64,000 bases of DNA from Echria macrotheca (taxonomy: Eukaryota; Ascomycota; Sordariomycetes; Sordariales; Schizotheciaceae), in assembly GCA_030411725.1 (NCBI GenBank), contig MU839828.1, forward strand, positions 1,116,001 through 1,180,000. Reading direction: 5' to 3'. The position numbers and the translations under genes are program-made. The notes beneath the pieces are model-generated. The model was not told the origin of the DNA. It searched no databases and saw only the letters and a program-made list of their open reading frames with translations. Shown here piece by piece: positions 33,921 through 44,202 of the stretch; position 1 is the first letter of the stretch, and every line of letters starts with the position of its first letter.

Positions 33921-35579
33921 GGTGTTGTGTGCACCGTCTTGCTACCGACCAGGGTAGATAGGTATCCAGGTTTTTTTGGACGACAGATGCCTTTGCTTTA
34001 TAGACGCATCCTGAATCTCAATACGTTCGAATCCAGTGTCAAATCTGGAGACTACCCTCCATTTCATTTTCCTCGATGATTGGGCGTTTCATTTAGCAAG
34101 AGGGTCGGGTAATGTTAGATGAGGAACAGCCAATACGGGAATGTAAAAGGCCGCAATGGCCCGAAGTCATCTAAATAGCTCTTGATACCCTTCAACGAGG
34201 GTCGTGGTTGGCTTTTGGACGGGAAATTCACAGTCCACAGATACGATCTGACGGAAATGGAACTGTGGACGGAGTTTTTGGTGCAAGCGGCGCTGCGTGG
34301 TATTTTCCACCAGAGCTCGGTCGCGACCGCCATTGAGCCGAGGTTTTCATATAAGAGTATCCAAACGCCCCAATCACAGGCAGAATGCAGGAGCCGCTTA
34401 CTCCCCTCACCGGGCCCGGTCTCCGGTGGAATGATCTGTGGTCCGCGTTTAAAGTCCAAAGCCTGCATGTCACGGGAGGCCGGTTGGAAAGCCGGGGAAT
34501 CCGATCATGTCCTTTATTTCCAAACGGCAGTTACCGTCGGAGGGTAGCACCGCGGGAAGACCCTGATTGGACTCCTTTCTGTGTTTTCGAGCCGCTCTCC
34601 TTACTGCTATTTTGACGGGGATTCTAGTAATCATGACATTTCAGTACCTCCTAAGCTTCAGTGATATTATAAGAAATTCGAGGAAATGACATACCAGGTT
34701 TGCCAGGTAAGGTGGGCGGGTCTCCGCCCACGAAGATTTCTGGGTTCGGGGCATGTATTGTGCCGATCACCGTATGCGTATGAGTCTCTATTGCTTCGGC
34801 AAATGGCCCCATGTTTCAGTTTTCCACACTACGGCCAATTGCAGAACTTGTTGGCGCCTCGGGTCAAGCTCGCTGTAGTATGTGAATCGGAGCACTCGTG
34901 GGAACTAGGGGGCGTTGATCCTTCGACGTGGGCTCAAGTCGAGGTTAGTAGCATGTAGCCTCCTTGATCATGACTAAATGCCTGTAGCTAGAGACCGTGG
35001 CGGCCTTCCAATAAAGCCCGGAACATAGACTATACCTACCATGTGTATTTGGATGTTTAGCTCGTTTGTTCGCTAGATTGACACAAATTGCGTCCAGATA
35101 AACCGAGTCCGGCTTACCTGGCGGGAACTCATCTTGATTCAATTTTTGGTGCCAGCCCCTTACTAGGTAGGCAGGTATCACGCTGTCCCTCTCCGGCATC
35201 CGGGCGTTTGTTGTCGCAATTTCAGCTTGGAGATATCTGTGCGACAAAGGCGGGTAGGATTCGCCGTTATTGGTCCGACATCCCGGGTTTCTGAACCAAC
35301 ACAGAAAATCGGCCACGCTCATTTGCTTTGTCGATGAAAAGACCTTGCAGGTTCGCATTTTGCATCGGTTTCAGACGTTAAGTCCGTCCCCAGCCGGACC
35401 TGGATGCTAAATCCGTCCACTATCGCCAGTTGTTGCCCATTTTATATAAAGTGAGAAAACTCGCGCCAAGCGAGCCTTGAAGCGCGAACGGTCTATCAAA
35501 GCGCATTACTTGGCCAGAGCCTGCCCAGAGCACAGAGCCCAGGCATTCATACCTATTCAATTTACCAAGAAGACAAACA
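33921..35579. other. Divergent intergenic region, 1.66 kb
   Basis: This lies between the divergently transcribed GH2 and reductase genes. Overlapping open frames near 34115-34547 on both strands are short and show no family motif. No RNA gene or transposon was recognised. Confidence 0.45.
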
Positions 35580-36751
35580 ATGATGGCCGCCCATACGAAT
35601 CGCGCCTTTTGGCAAGACACGTTTGGTATGCCCGGTACGGTTCGCGAAAGCCCCCTCCCGAAAATCGACGAGTTAGGCGAACATCAGGTGTTGGTCAAAG
35701 TCCACGCCTGGGCTATCAACCCTTGCGACCATATGCTCCAAGACCAGAACATGGGGTTCCCCTATCCAGTAATTCTCGGTTGCGATGTTGCAGGCACCGT
35801 CGAAGCTGTGTCTGTGAGCTCTGCCGGGGGATCCAAGTTTCGAGTTGGCGACCGGGTCTTCGGGTTTACCGCCAATAATGGATTCCAGGACTTTGTGGTC
35901 TTGGATGACAGGCTCATAGCGGGAATCCCAGCTGGCATGCCGTACCGGGAGCCTGTGGTTCTCGGTCTTACTATTTCAACCAGCGCCATGCTCCTCTTCG
36001 GGAAGGACTATCTTCGCCTGGACTACCCCAAGACGGACGCAGTCAAGAACGGAAAGTCCGTGCTTGTATGGGGCGGCAGCTCGTCTGTTGGAAGCAACGC
36101 CATTCAACTGGTTACAGCGGCAGGTTACAATGCGATCACCACTTGCTCGAGGAAAAACTTCGACTATGTCAAGAGTCTTGGCGCAATCCAAGCATTCGAT
36201 TATAAGGACCCCGACGTGACCGAAAAGGTCGCTGCGGAGCTTGATAAAGGGGAATGTGCCGGTATAATCATGGCAGCTGGTCTGAAAGATGGGAATGTCG
36301 CCGCGTGCCAGGTTGCGGCAGCCTCGAAAAAACAGACGGTACCGTGGGACTCGGCTCCGAGCAAGTGAACCACCGCTGATCAGAAATCTGCTAGGTCCCT
36401 TTTTCAACGTCCAACCTGCTCGACAAGTTGGAATATGCGCCCAAGAACGTGGAAATTAGACGACCTCCTCCGGGGACAATCCCGCGATTCCCTGACTACT
36501 GGTTTGAGACAACGGCGGCTACTTTCGGCGGATATTTGCCCAACGCATTGGCTAAAGGAACGTACAAGGCCGCTCCTGCGCCGCTGGTGGTCAACGAAAA
36601 GGGCCTGGACGGCATCCAAGAGGCCATAGACTGCCAGCGACTCATTTCCCAGAACGGGCAGGAGGGATTCAATGAGGTTATTGGCCGCGTAAGCCAGAAT
36701 GCCACAACAGAAATGACAATGCCAGTCAAGCTGGTCGTTGAGCGAGCTTAG
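35580..36751 (+). CDS. MDR-family NADPH reductase (enoyl-reductase-like)
   Basis: Two exons, 35580-36338 and 36395-36751, separated by a 56-nt intron (GTACCG..CTAG) with no frame change, give 371 residues. Landmarks of the zinc-independent medium-chain reductases are present in order: EHQVLVKVHAWAINPCDHML, PYPVILGCDVAGTVEAV, FRVGDRVFGF, and a nucleotide-binding SVLVWGGSSSVGSNAIQLVT segment followed by SLGAIQAFDYKD. Catalytic zinc ligands are not apparent. The C-terminus GGYLPNALAKGTYKAAP and GLDGIQEAI matches fungal ToxD/trans-enoyl-reductase-like proteins. These reduce activated double bonds with NADPH, sometimes as partners of polyketide synthases; no synthase lies in this window, so the substrate is unknown. 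Confidence 0.85.
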
Positions 36752-37563
36752 ATTTGTGGCGTTACCACCAGTTTGGGTTGCTGCACACCGTGGACTGGGT
36801 AGGTAGGTAGGTAGGTAGGTAGGTAGGTAGGTAGGTAGGTAGGTAGGTAACGATTTGGAGCCAGGTTCTGTGTGGTTTGTGGGTATTAGGTAGCTAGACG
36901 ACTCCGCGCTGAGGAGTGAGGAACCATGATACTTGACAACTGGTTGCAATTAAAAGTTATCTATTGTGACACTCGAGGGTCGCTACATACCTAGGTAATC
37001 TCTTCCCCGAATGCTTGTTTGGGCCCCAAGATGACTGGAGCGACGAGATGTATGGCATACTGGCGCGTCGGTGGTGCCAATGCATCATTCATGACTGCGC
37101 CTTACCGGAAGGCCAGCGGCCTTCTTGGTTTCTTTCAATAAGAAAACCGTAGATGACATGGCTGCTGATGGACAATGGTTGGACTCAAGTTGTCAACAAA
37201 TATGACGCCGACAAAAAAGGCAGCAACGAGCCTAACCCCCCGCCCCCACTAACGCCCCACCTTCTGTTTGTATCCTGTTAACCACGCTAGTCCGCTTTCC
37301 GTCATCGGGAATCAACATGTCAAACGGATTGCTGAGCAAAGGTACCTAGGTACGACACGAAAAAATCGCCAGTTTGTACTTCTTCCCTCGTACATCCTAT
37401 TGCCCGCGAAGATTGTTTCTTCTCCGTCTAGCTGCGCGCTCCCAACCCTTGACGGCCAATTCATCCCCAAACCAAGCGCAGGGTCAGTGACGCCGTTTCC
37501 GGTTCGAGGAGCCAGCCAGCGAACTTCAACTGCCCCCACAATCCCGTTCGCCAAGTCGACTCA
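36752..37563. other. Intergenic region with TAGG microsatellite
   Basis: About 0.8 kb containing the TAGG array at 36798-36850 listed separately. Nothing else was recognised. Confidence 0.5.
36798..36850. repeat. (GGTA)n microsatellite, about 13 units
   Basis: An uninterrupted run of GGTA units about 52 bp long. Shorter runs of the same unit occur near 25437, 52927 and 58235. The unit is not the TTAGGG telomere repeat. Confidence 0.95.
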
Positions 37564-39010
37564 ATGGCGGAATTGACCGAGAGTGGAAAGAAGCGGTCGA
37601 GGTACTACCGCTTTCTCACCAAGGCATGGGGAGGCGACGGTTACAATCCTAACGTTGCTCTCTTCTCGGAGGCATCAGCCAGCGACCGAAGGAAGAAAGG
37701 CCTGAGCACCCAAGACTTGCAGACCCTCTACACAATCACCCAGCTGGCCCTTGTTGCTGGTGTTGAGCTTGCATCTCTCTACGCCGATGACGGAATCCTC
37801 ACCAAACACGTTCTACCTCGGGGCAAACGGAAACAATGGACCACGAACTGTCTCAACCGGGCCGTGATTGAGATGAAGGAGAAGTATTCGCAATACCTCG
37901 CCAATGGCCTCGTTAAGGACAAGGACGGAGTCCTTGCCAAATATTCCGAGGCAAAAGTTACGGAAACTGACGACAACAGTCACGTCACCTCTGCAAACCA
38001 GACTGTTTACGTCGCCTCGGCCACCCACAGGTCCTCATCCGTCATGTCCACTTCAGCTTCTTCCTCTGACTCTTCCTCACCGTCAGTCCCCATAACGAGA
38101 AGCTCTGCCCGCCGCAGATGCCGTGCCAGTATTGATTCCAGCGGCGTGGTAACCTCGCAGCACGACGAGATGTCCGGAGAGACTGAATGGTCACCATCAC
38201 CCGAGGGCCGACCCCGCACTCGGCGACGCGAGGTAGGCATGGGTCGTGGATTATCAGTTCGACACTGCTTTAGCTAATGGTAATGTGTAGGACTCCGTTG
38301 GCCAAGAATTCCGTCGTCGCACGCGGATGCGGACTGAGTCCAGTATCCAGGACGATGACCCGCTGACAGACAACTGGGACTCCCTTGATTCTATTATGCA
38401 GCAAGTACGGGGAGGCCTTACGGAAATCCCCGACGTGACGTCCCATATCAACGATATCGAGAGAAAGTTGAAGGATGCAACCCATCGCAAAGTTCAGCTG
38501 GAGGAAGAACTCACCCAAGTTGAAGCGCTCCGTAACGTTGCAGCCGCCAGTATTGCCGATACCAAGACCGCCATCGAGAAAGCTACGGCAAGAATGGAGG
38601 GGCTACAGACATATATCAATCGCGTGTCATCTGCGGCCTGTGATGAGACCCTCCTCGTCCCGTCCGCCGACGACACCCCAGGATCTGACGACGACTTCAT
38701 GACAAGAGCACGTCAGATACAACAAGATATGAAGACAGCGGTGAGCGCCGTCTCCTCAGCTGCCGCAAGCAGTGTCGAGTCGTGTATGGATGCTATCTCG
38801 GACATGGAAAACAAACGAATGCTGGATGAAGAGACGCTCAGCCACAACAGTGTTTTGCGTGCAGGGATCCAGCTGGCGCTGGACAAAGTTGAGGACACAA
38901 TTTTGTCACTCGAAGACAGTTTGCGTGTCCTCCAAAAGTCTGCCAAGAGGCGTGATACACTGCTGAAGATGACGGAGCTCTGGAATGAGGCTGCCGTCGA
39001 GACAGACTAG
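37564..39010 (+). CDS. Coiled-coil hypothetical protein
   Basis: Two exons, 37564-38232 and 38291-39010, joined in phase across a 58-nt intron, give 462 residues. The first about 115 residues (SRYYRFLTKAWGGDGYNPN, LQTLYTITQLALVAGVELAS) look globular. They are followed by a Ser-rich disordered stretch (about 140-215) and then a long heptad-rich region (about 255-455), including INDIERKLKDATHRKVQLEE and a second helix pair near the C-terminus. There is no enzyme motif, signal peptide or membrane segment. I do not recognise a family. The length and layout suggest a cytoplasmic structural or adaptor protein, but that is inference. Confidence 0.75.
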
Positions 39011-40166
39011 GCAGAGAGTACGGGTTTGAGGTTGTATCATAATGACACCAGTTGTTGCGCAGGACGGATAGTGTATGCGTAAAGGCCTACCTTTACCTCC
39101 AAATGGCTACACATAGTGTGTATTCCTAGCGCTGGGTGGATGTAGGAGCGAGCAGCCGCCGTGCGGTTGTCTCTGTGGGTTGGTTGGTCAATAGGGGTCT
39201 GAGACTCTTTGTACACAACAAGCACATTTTATGATGTTCTAGATGATGAGTTCCAGGTTGTGTACCGCTTGCTGAAGTGCCAGCCGAGTATTTAAAGGTT
39301 TCTTCGTAGGTTTCTTCGTGCGCAAAGGTGAGGGGGGTGTTACTTAATGGAATGTTTTTGCGCATTAGAAACCGCGCTCTCATCAATGCGCTGGGGATTC
39401 CCATTGTTTCCCTTCGTCCGGAATGTTATGAAAACGTGACCTGGTGGCACGAATACTGCATAACCAAGTCAACCGCAACATATCCAGCTGTTAGACACAG
39501 CCTAGTTACAGCCAGCTGTCTCTCGTTATCGCATCAGCCAGGTATTTGCATGTTTTGTAGACAGCTATTGATCTTAGATCAGACCAACAAACACTGAAGG
39601 TAAATTCATGACCCAAACCAATGCGTTTTGAGATCAAACCTGAATAAGGTAGATAGATGTGTTCACTATTCACATGCGCAGTATGTTGCTCGTAAACGTT
39701 CGGTGTTCGATAGCAAAGCCTCTGCATCGGTCTTGGAGCGGTCTACCGCTGAAAGATAAACCAGCCACGGCACCGGAGGCTGACCTGCAGACTAAGAAAT
39801 TCAATGGATAAATTCCCTCATGAAACTAGTACGGTCCTAAGGGGGGTCACCCTCAACTCCTCGAGACGATAGGTCGTACCGGAAGTGCATTGGTGGTGTC
39901 ACACGATCAGTCTTCGACGCTGCGAACAGATGAACTGCTACCAGCTCCAGCTGTTGGAAGCGAGGATCGAGTCTTACACACATGGTTATCCTTCACGGTG
40001 CATCAAGATGGCTTTTGGGGATAGTTATATACTCTCCTTGCCTTCGCGTCCATGAGCACCTGAAAGAGGTTTTCTCAACACACTCTTCAGCGTTCTCAAA
40101 TCAACAACGGGAGCCACAACATTGCCTTGCTACGAAAACCTTTCGGATTCCTTCTCCGCCATCGAG
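39011..40166. other. Intergenic region, nothing recognised
   Basis: About 1.15 kb of ordinary composition with only short open frames. The 5' end of the following small gene may extend back into it. Confidence 0.45.
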
Positions 40167-40542
40167 ATGTGCTTCATGCATACCCGCCTTAATTCCAGCG
40201 CTATGGAAGCCGGAACCACCACCACCGTTGAAGTGTTCGCCGTCGAGAACGTGTCCGAGAACGAGTACGGAAAACGCATTGTCATCGAGGACAACATCCA
40301 CCACCCTTCGTACAAAGGAAAACAACCTCCCGGCATTATCCAGCTTTCAAAGTCGACGTGGATGTGCTGTCAATGCGATTTCATATTATCGTTTCCTAAG
40401 AAAAATTGCGAGAACGGCACTTGCACGCACGAGATCTGCAAGTATGTGTTACTTGGGATTTTAGCGATTCCACCATCAACTTTCAGAAAAGTGTGTAACA
40501 TGCTAACTCTGAGCGTGGCACAGGGAATGCACCTCTTGGTAA
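40167..40542 (+). CDS. Small Cys/His zinc-binding-type protein
   Basis: Two exons, 40167-40441 and 40524-40542, give 97 residues. The intron (GTATGT..CACAG) matters: without it the frame wanders on after the Cys region; with it the protein ends HEICKECTSW, completing W-x-C-x2-C, C-x4-C-x-H-x2-C-x2-C. That spacing is a familiar ending of small fungal proteins of unknown function and should bind one or two zinc ions. The N-terminal 60 residues are hydrophilic. The ATG at 40167 is the first in frame; a second one (MHTRLNSSAMEAG) and an unseen upstream exon are alternatives. Nothing in the context suggests a role. Confidence 0.6.
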
Positions 40543-41171
40543 TCCAGAGACATCCCCACGGTTCTTGACTGGGTGAGGAGGGACGCACAACATGATCTCG
40601 GTCTTCAACCGCAGCGGCGCGCTAGGTATCACAAAATGTGAACCTTGGGTTTTGGAGGCAAAGACAGCATGGTGTATCGAGTCATAAACAGGACTCTGCA
40701 GAAGCTAAAAGGCCGAAAAAGAAGAATTTATTGCCTTCGGGCTTTTTTTCACTTGAATGTGACAGGCAAATTACGACACGTGAGCTTAAAGGGTCGGTGG
40801 GATTATATATGTTTGTTCGGCAGCATTTACGACATCCCCCGTGGACCGTCGCTGTCAGCTTGCCCTCGGCCTTGCTTGGAAGCGGCCTCTTCACACATTC
40901 CTTCAGACTGGCAGAGCTTTGCCCGAGTGCTCGATTTTATGCTTGGAAAAAGCCCAAGGCCTCGGCGGCTGATAAGAGTGTCGGAGGGATGAGCCCTAGC
41001 GCAGGTATCAGTATGAACAGTGCTAAATCGGGGTGGATGCGCCTTATACCTGTGAGTGGAAGCAGTGAAAAAATGAGTCGGATATCTCGTATCAAACCCG
41101 GGTCCTCGGGCGGACAGAATCTACTTACCGCGTTAGCATCGGCCACAGCGGAGGGTCACCTTGAAGAGAAC
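40543..41171. other. Intergenic or 3' region, convergent genes
   Basis: About 0.63 kb between two convergent genes. The minus strand at 40937-41060 encodes a hydrophobic stretch (LALFILIPALGLIPPTLL) that could be a last exon of the membrane-protein gene that follows. Confidence 0.4.
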
Positions 41172-42902
41172 TCACCTCGGTCCCTGCATCTTCACGAACC
41201 CAGCCCAGAAAAGCCACTGAGCGATGAAGTTGGTAACGGCAAAGAATGTGGTAAGCAGCAAGATGAGCGTAGCCCATTCCGGCGTTTGGTTGTGCAGCCC
41301 TTGTGCCATCCCGTCGATGGCTCGCTGCAGCGCAGGATACTGGTCGCGTATAGGGGTTGGCATTTCACCGACAAGCCACACGTAGAACCGCAAGACCGCA
41401 GTATCAAGAACGATATGTGTTCCGGAAGGTGTCTCAACGGCTGATATGGTAGTCGTTCCCATCTCGCCGGCAATGATGAGCGTGCGAGGATCGTTTGGCA
41501 CTAACCCTTCTGATTCTTTTGTGGGAACGAGTTGACCTGTACTGCCTTGTGCCTGCGCCTGTGCCATTTCCGGTGCCTGACGCTGCTGTTCATGTTGCTC
41601 GTCCAGCGTAAAGTGCCTGTTGAGATTCTGCGGGATCCACAGCAAGTCGAGAATGTGAAACAGCTTCTGGTGAAATCTGGCTTCCTGCGCGTGACAGTAC
41701 GCAGAGAGATACAGGCAAAGGGCGGCCAAGAAGGCCACTGTCGAGTGCACGAGAGCACCGGCGTACATGATCATGGCGTCATTGCCCCGCCAGTAGGGAA
41801 CGAGCCTGCCGGCTATGAAGAAGCCCTTTTTGACGCCTTGGTCAGTTGTTTTGAAGACGCTGTAGGCGCCAAGTCCCTGGACGAGAATCTCGCTGACTGA
41901 TACCCACAGCCCGAGAATAGAGATGAGCCGTTTGGAGTATTGACGCCCGTAGTTCTCGGTATCGGGGCCTATCATCGTGTTGAGCATTCGTTCTTCGAAC
42001 TGGTGAGGGATTAATTTGTTGAGCCAGAGGAGGATGCATGTTACCACCATCAGCGAATTGGGTCTGGCGCAAAGAAGGAGCGCCAGGAGGCCAACTGGGA
42101 CGTCTTGATATCCGGGTTCCAGCCGTATTAGCGCTGCGGACCAGAAGCTGGAAGCAAGCCAATGGCAGAGCGGGTACCAGATACCGAGAAGGACGGCTCT
42201 CTTCCATGAATTGACTGCTGGTAGCCCGAAGAAGCGGATATAATGTCGTGACCTGTTCGTGATGGCGGCGAACCAGAAAACGGCGATGCTGAATACGAGC
42301 TCGAAGGAGGTAACAACGTTTTCAAGAGCGAAGGTAGTGAGTATCTGGTCGCTGTTGGGGCAGTTTTCACCCTGTGTGGCATCATGTTGGCGAACCGTCC
42401 AGTTCCATGGAGCTATCCACTCTTCCCAATCCTCCCGCGCCATGCCACCGTAGTAGGCGAAGGGACTCCGCCATTCCGAACCATTGCAGAGACCGCCAAC
42501 CCAGTCGGCGAGGGCGAAGGGCTCCGAGCCGGAAGCACAACAAGCCCCGGTGTTGTTGGAGGAGAAAAGCCAGTCCTCTGGCACGGTAGTGCATGTTCTC
42601 GTCATGTTGAGCACTGGCCAGCCGGGTATGCGACATGCGAGATCGCTTTGGCACTCGGTAGTGCACTGATCAGTTTGCCACTGTGCTCTCAGGAGCTCCC
42701 AGAGATGGGAACAGCTCTGCGTAACAGAGCAGGTTGACGACATGGACCGGGCTGGCGGGGGGCCCCCACATCCATTCTGGAAGCAGGGCGGTGCGTTGGA
42801 AAGTAGGACGGAATATTGTCGATATGTGATGAGTGAACCACACGTTGACTGCGCAGCAGTCGTACTGCTCAGCAGGAGAAGTAGAGGGGCGTGTAACCGC
42901 AT
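41172..42902 (-). CDS. Polytopic membrane protein with Cys-rich ectodomain
   Basis: An intronless frame of 576 residues starts with a signal peptide (MRLHAPLLLLLSSTTAAQS). About 180 residues of extracellular sequence follow, with many cysteines and Asn-linked glycosylation sequons, then about six hydrophobic helices (for example VVTSFELVFSIAVFWFAAI, GLLALLLCARPNSLMVVTCI and ATLILLLTTFFAVTNFIAQW). It resembles an uncharacterised Pezizomycotina membrane-protein family. The last codons CCGAGGTGAGTTC contain a good splice donor, so the stop at 41172 may be an artefact. Splicing to the AAG ending near 41054 would add a further hydrophobic segment and end at 40937. I keep the shorter model. Function unknown; surface sensing or adhesion are guesses. 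Confidence 0.75.
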   Translation of the reverse strand: MRLHAPLLLLLSSTTAAQSTCGSLITYRQYSVLLSNAPPCFQNGCGGPPPARSMSSTCSVTQSCSHLWELLRAQWQTDQCTTECQSDLACRIPGWPVLNMTRTCTTVPEDWLFSSNNTGACCASGSEPFALADWVGGLCNGSEWRSPFAYYGGMAREDWEEWIAPWNWTVRQHDATQGENCPNSDQILTTFALENVVTSFELVFSIAVFWFAAITNRSRHYIRFFGLPAVNSWKRAVLLGIWYPLCHWLASSFWSAALIRLEPGYQDVPVGLLALLLCARPNSLMVVTCILLWLNKLIPHQFEERMLNTMIGPDTENYGRQYSKRLISILGLWVSVSEILVQGLGAYSVFKTTDQGVKKGFFIAGRLVPYWRGNDAMIMYAGALVHSTVAFLAALCLYLSAYCHAQEARFHQKLFHILDLLWIPQNLNRHFTLDEQHEQQRQAPEMAQAQAQGSTGQLVPTKESEGLVPNDPRTLIIAGEMGTTTISAVETPSGTHIVLDTAVLRFYVWLVGEMPTPIRDQYPALQRAIDGMAQGLHNQTPEWATLILLLTTFFAVTNFIAQWLFWAGFVKMQGPR

Positions 42903-43543
42903 AGCCGTGTTGTCAAACTACGAGTCCTCGTAGAGAATTCATTTCAGGAACGAGCGCAGCTTTCTTGTCAACCTCCTCCTTTGCTTGATCCCCTTTTATT
43001 CAACAGGCCTGGGAGATCGATGGCAACCGCAAGGCTGCATTACCTTTGGGCAGTGATGCCACAATTCTGATCTGTTCACACGCTCTCTGAGGGCTCATCT
43101 TCTCGTGGTCAGAGCTGCAAACAATATATTGGCTCTGTGTGTTTCAGGAGGGTGTCGTGTCCTGGCAGATAATTGGGCGACCAGCTCAACCAACGGCTCT
43201 AATAATAGCACCGCCTCATCACGTTGCCCGTTTCAGCACAAGGCTGCGCGGTGGGGCCTGGAAGTCTTGCAGGTGGCTTTTCAGCTGAACCCAATTTGCC
43301 ACCACGAGTAGAACTTTATGTTCAGCCTGGGACTCTTCGAGTCGACTCGGGTGGTGTAGAAAGGGGATAAGCGCCCAGAATCACCTCGATCATATTTCAT
43401 TCATAGCCGCGTTCGGACCTCGGATACAGTTTCTCACTCCACTATATTTCCTGTTCGAATTTCCGTGGTTCCCTGAAACGATCCAGAGGTGTTGTGTTAC
43501 AGGTTTGCTCCAAATTGTGTCAAAAGGTTTGCGGGATAACAAG
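42903..43543. other. Divergent intergenic region
   Basis: About 0.64 kb between the divergently transcribed membrane-protein and CFEM genes, probably shared promoter space. No site was recognised. Confidence 0.45.
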
Positions 43544-44202
43544 ATGAAGTTGGGTGTACATCTCATCATTGTCATTTTGGCTCTGGGGGCACCGGTGGCG
43601 GCAGGAGTCGTTGAGGAAGTCGGGAAACTGTTGATCTGTGAAGTCAGGGTCCCTCTCGATTTCGATGGCAAGGGCAAGAACTGACGAATCCCGTGATCAG
43701 CAAACCTGTCTGACAGCCCAATTTCCGCCATGTCATTGTACGCTGGGGAATTTCGAATGTAAGGTTCCCCCCTATTCTTTCTTTGGGCTCACCCTCGGAG
43801 CTTGGACTGAGAGAAATAGGCCTGTGCAAATGTGACGGTCTTGCATCGAGTCTAGAAGCCTGCGCAGGCGCTCGCTGCTCCGGTGACCGAAACGAAACGA
43901 TGCAAGCTTTTTTGGATACCATACTATGTCCGAAAACAAAGTCGACTACGACTTCGACTTCGAGTTCGAAACCCAGCTCTACAACTAGCGCCGCTACGGT
44001 TATTTCCGCCAGTTCGACCATCGCAACGACCACCAGCAAGACGGTTCCACCGTATCCGACACCGACATGCCCACAATCCTTCCAGGGCAACTATACACGT
44101 GGCAACGCGAGTTGCCTAGTGACCGCTGGAGGGTATAGAATCGGGTGGGATTTGAGATGGGCTTTGGTTGCTGTTATGCTCGCGGGAGTCGTCAATGTGT
44201 AA
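43544..44202 (+). CDS. CFEM-domain, probably GPI-anchored protein
   Basis: Three exons fit best: 43544-43642, 43701-43758 and 43820-44202. The signal peptide is MKLGVHLIIVILALGAPVAA. Splicing assembles a CFEM-type cysteine pattern: QTCLTAQFPPCHCTLGNFEC, then LCKCDGLASSLEACAGARC and ending DTILCP. About 70 Ser/Thr-rich residues follow, then a hydrophobic C-terminus (WALVAVMLAGVVNV) typical of a GPI signal. CFEM proteins sit on the fungal surface; known members capture haem or act in adhesion and host sensing. The first intron has an unusual GTCAGG donor, so the residues around that junction are uncertain; the second intron (61 nt) is well supported because it rebuilds the C-x-C core. It is divergent from the Cys-rich membrane protein. 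Confidence 0.75.

Noticed and set aside
34115..34547. Overlapping open frames of 117 and 121 codons on both strands
   Set aside because: Each is the antisense shadow of the other, without signal peptide, domain or conserved words.
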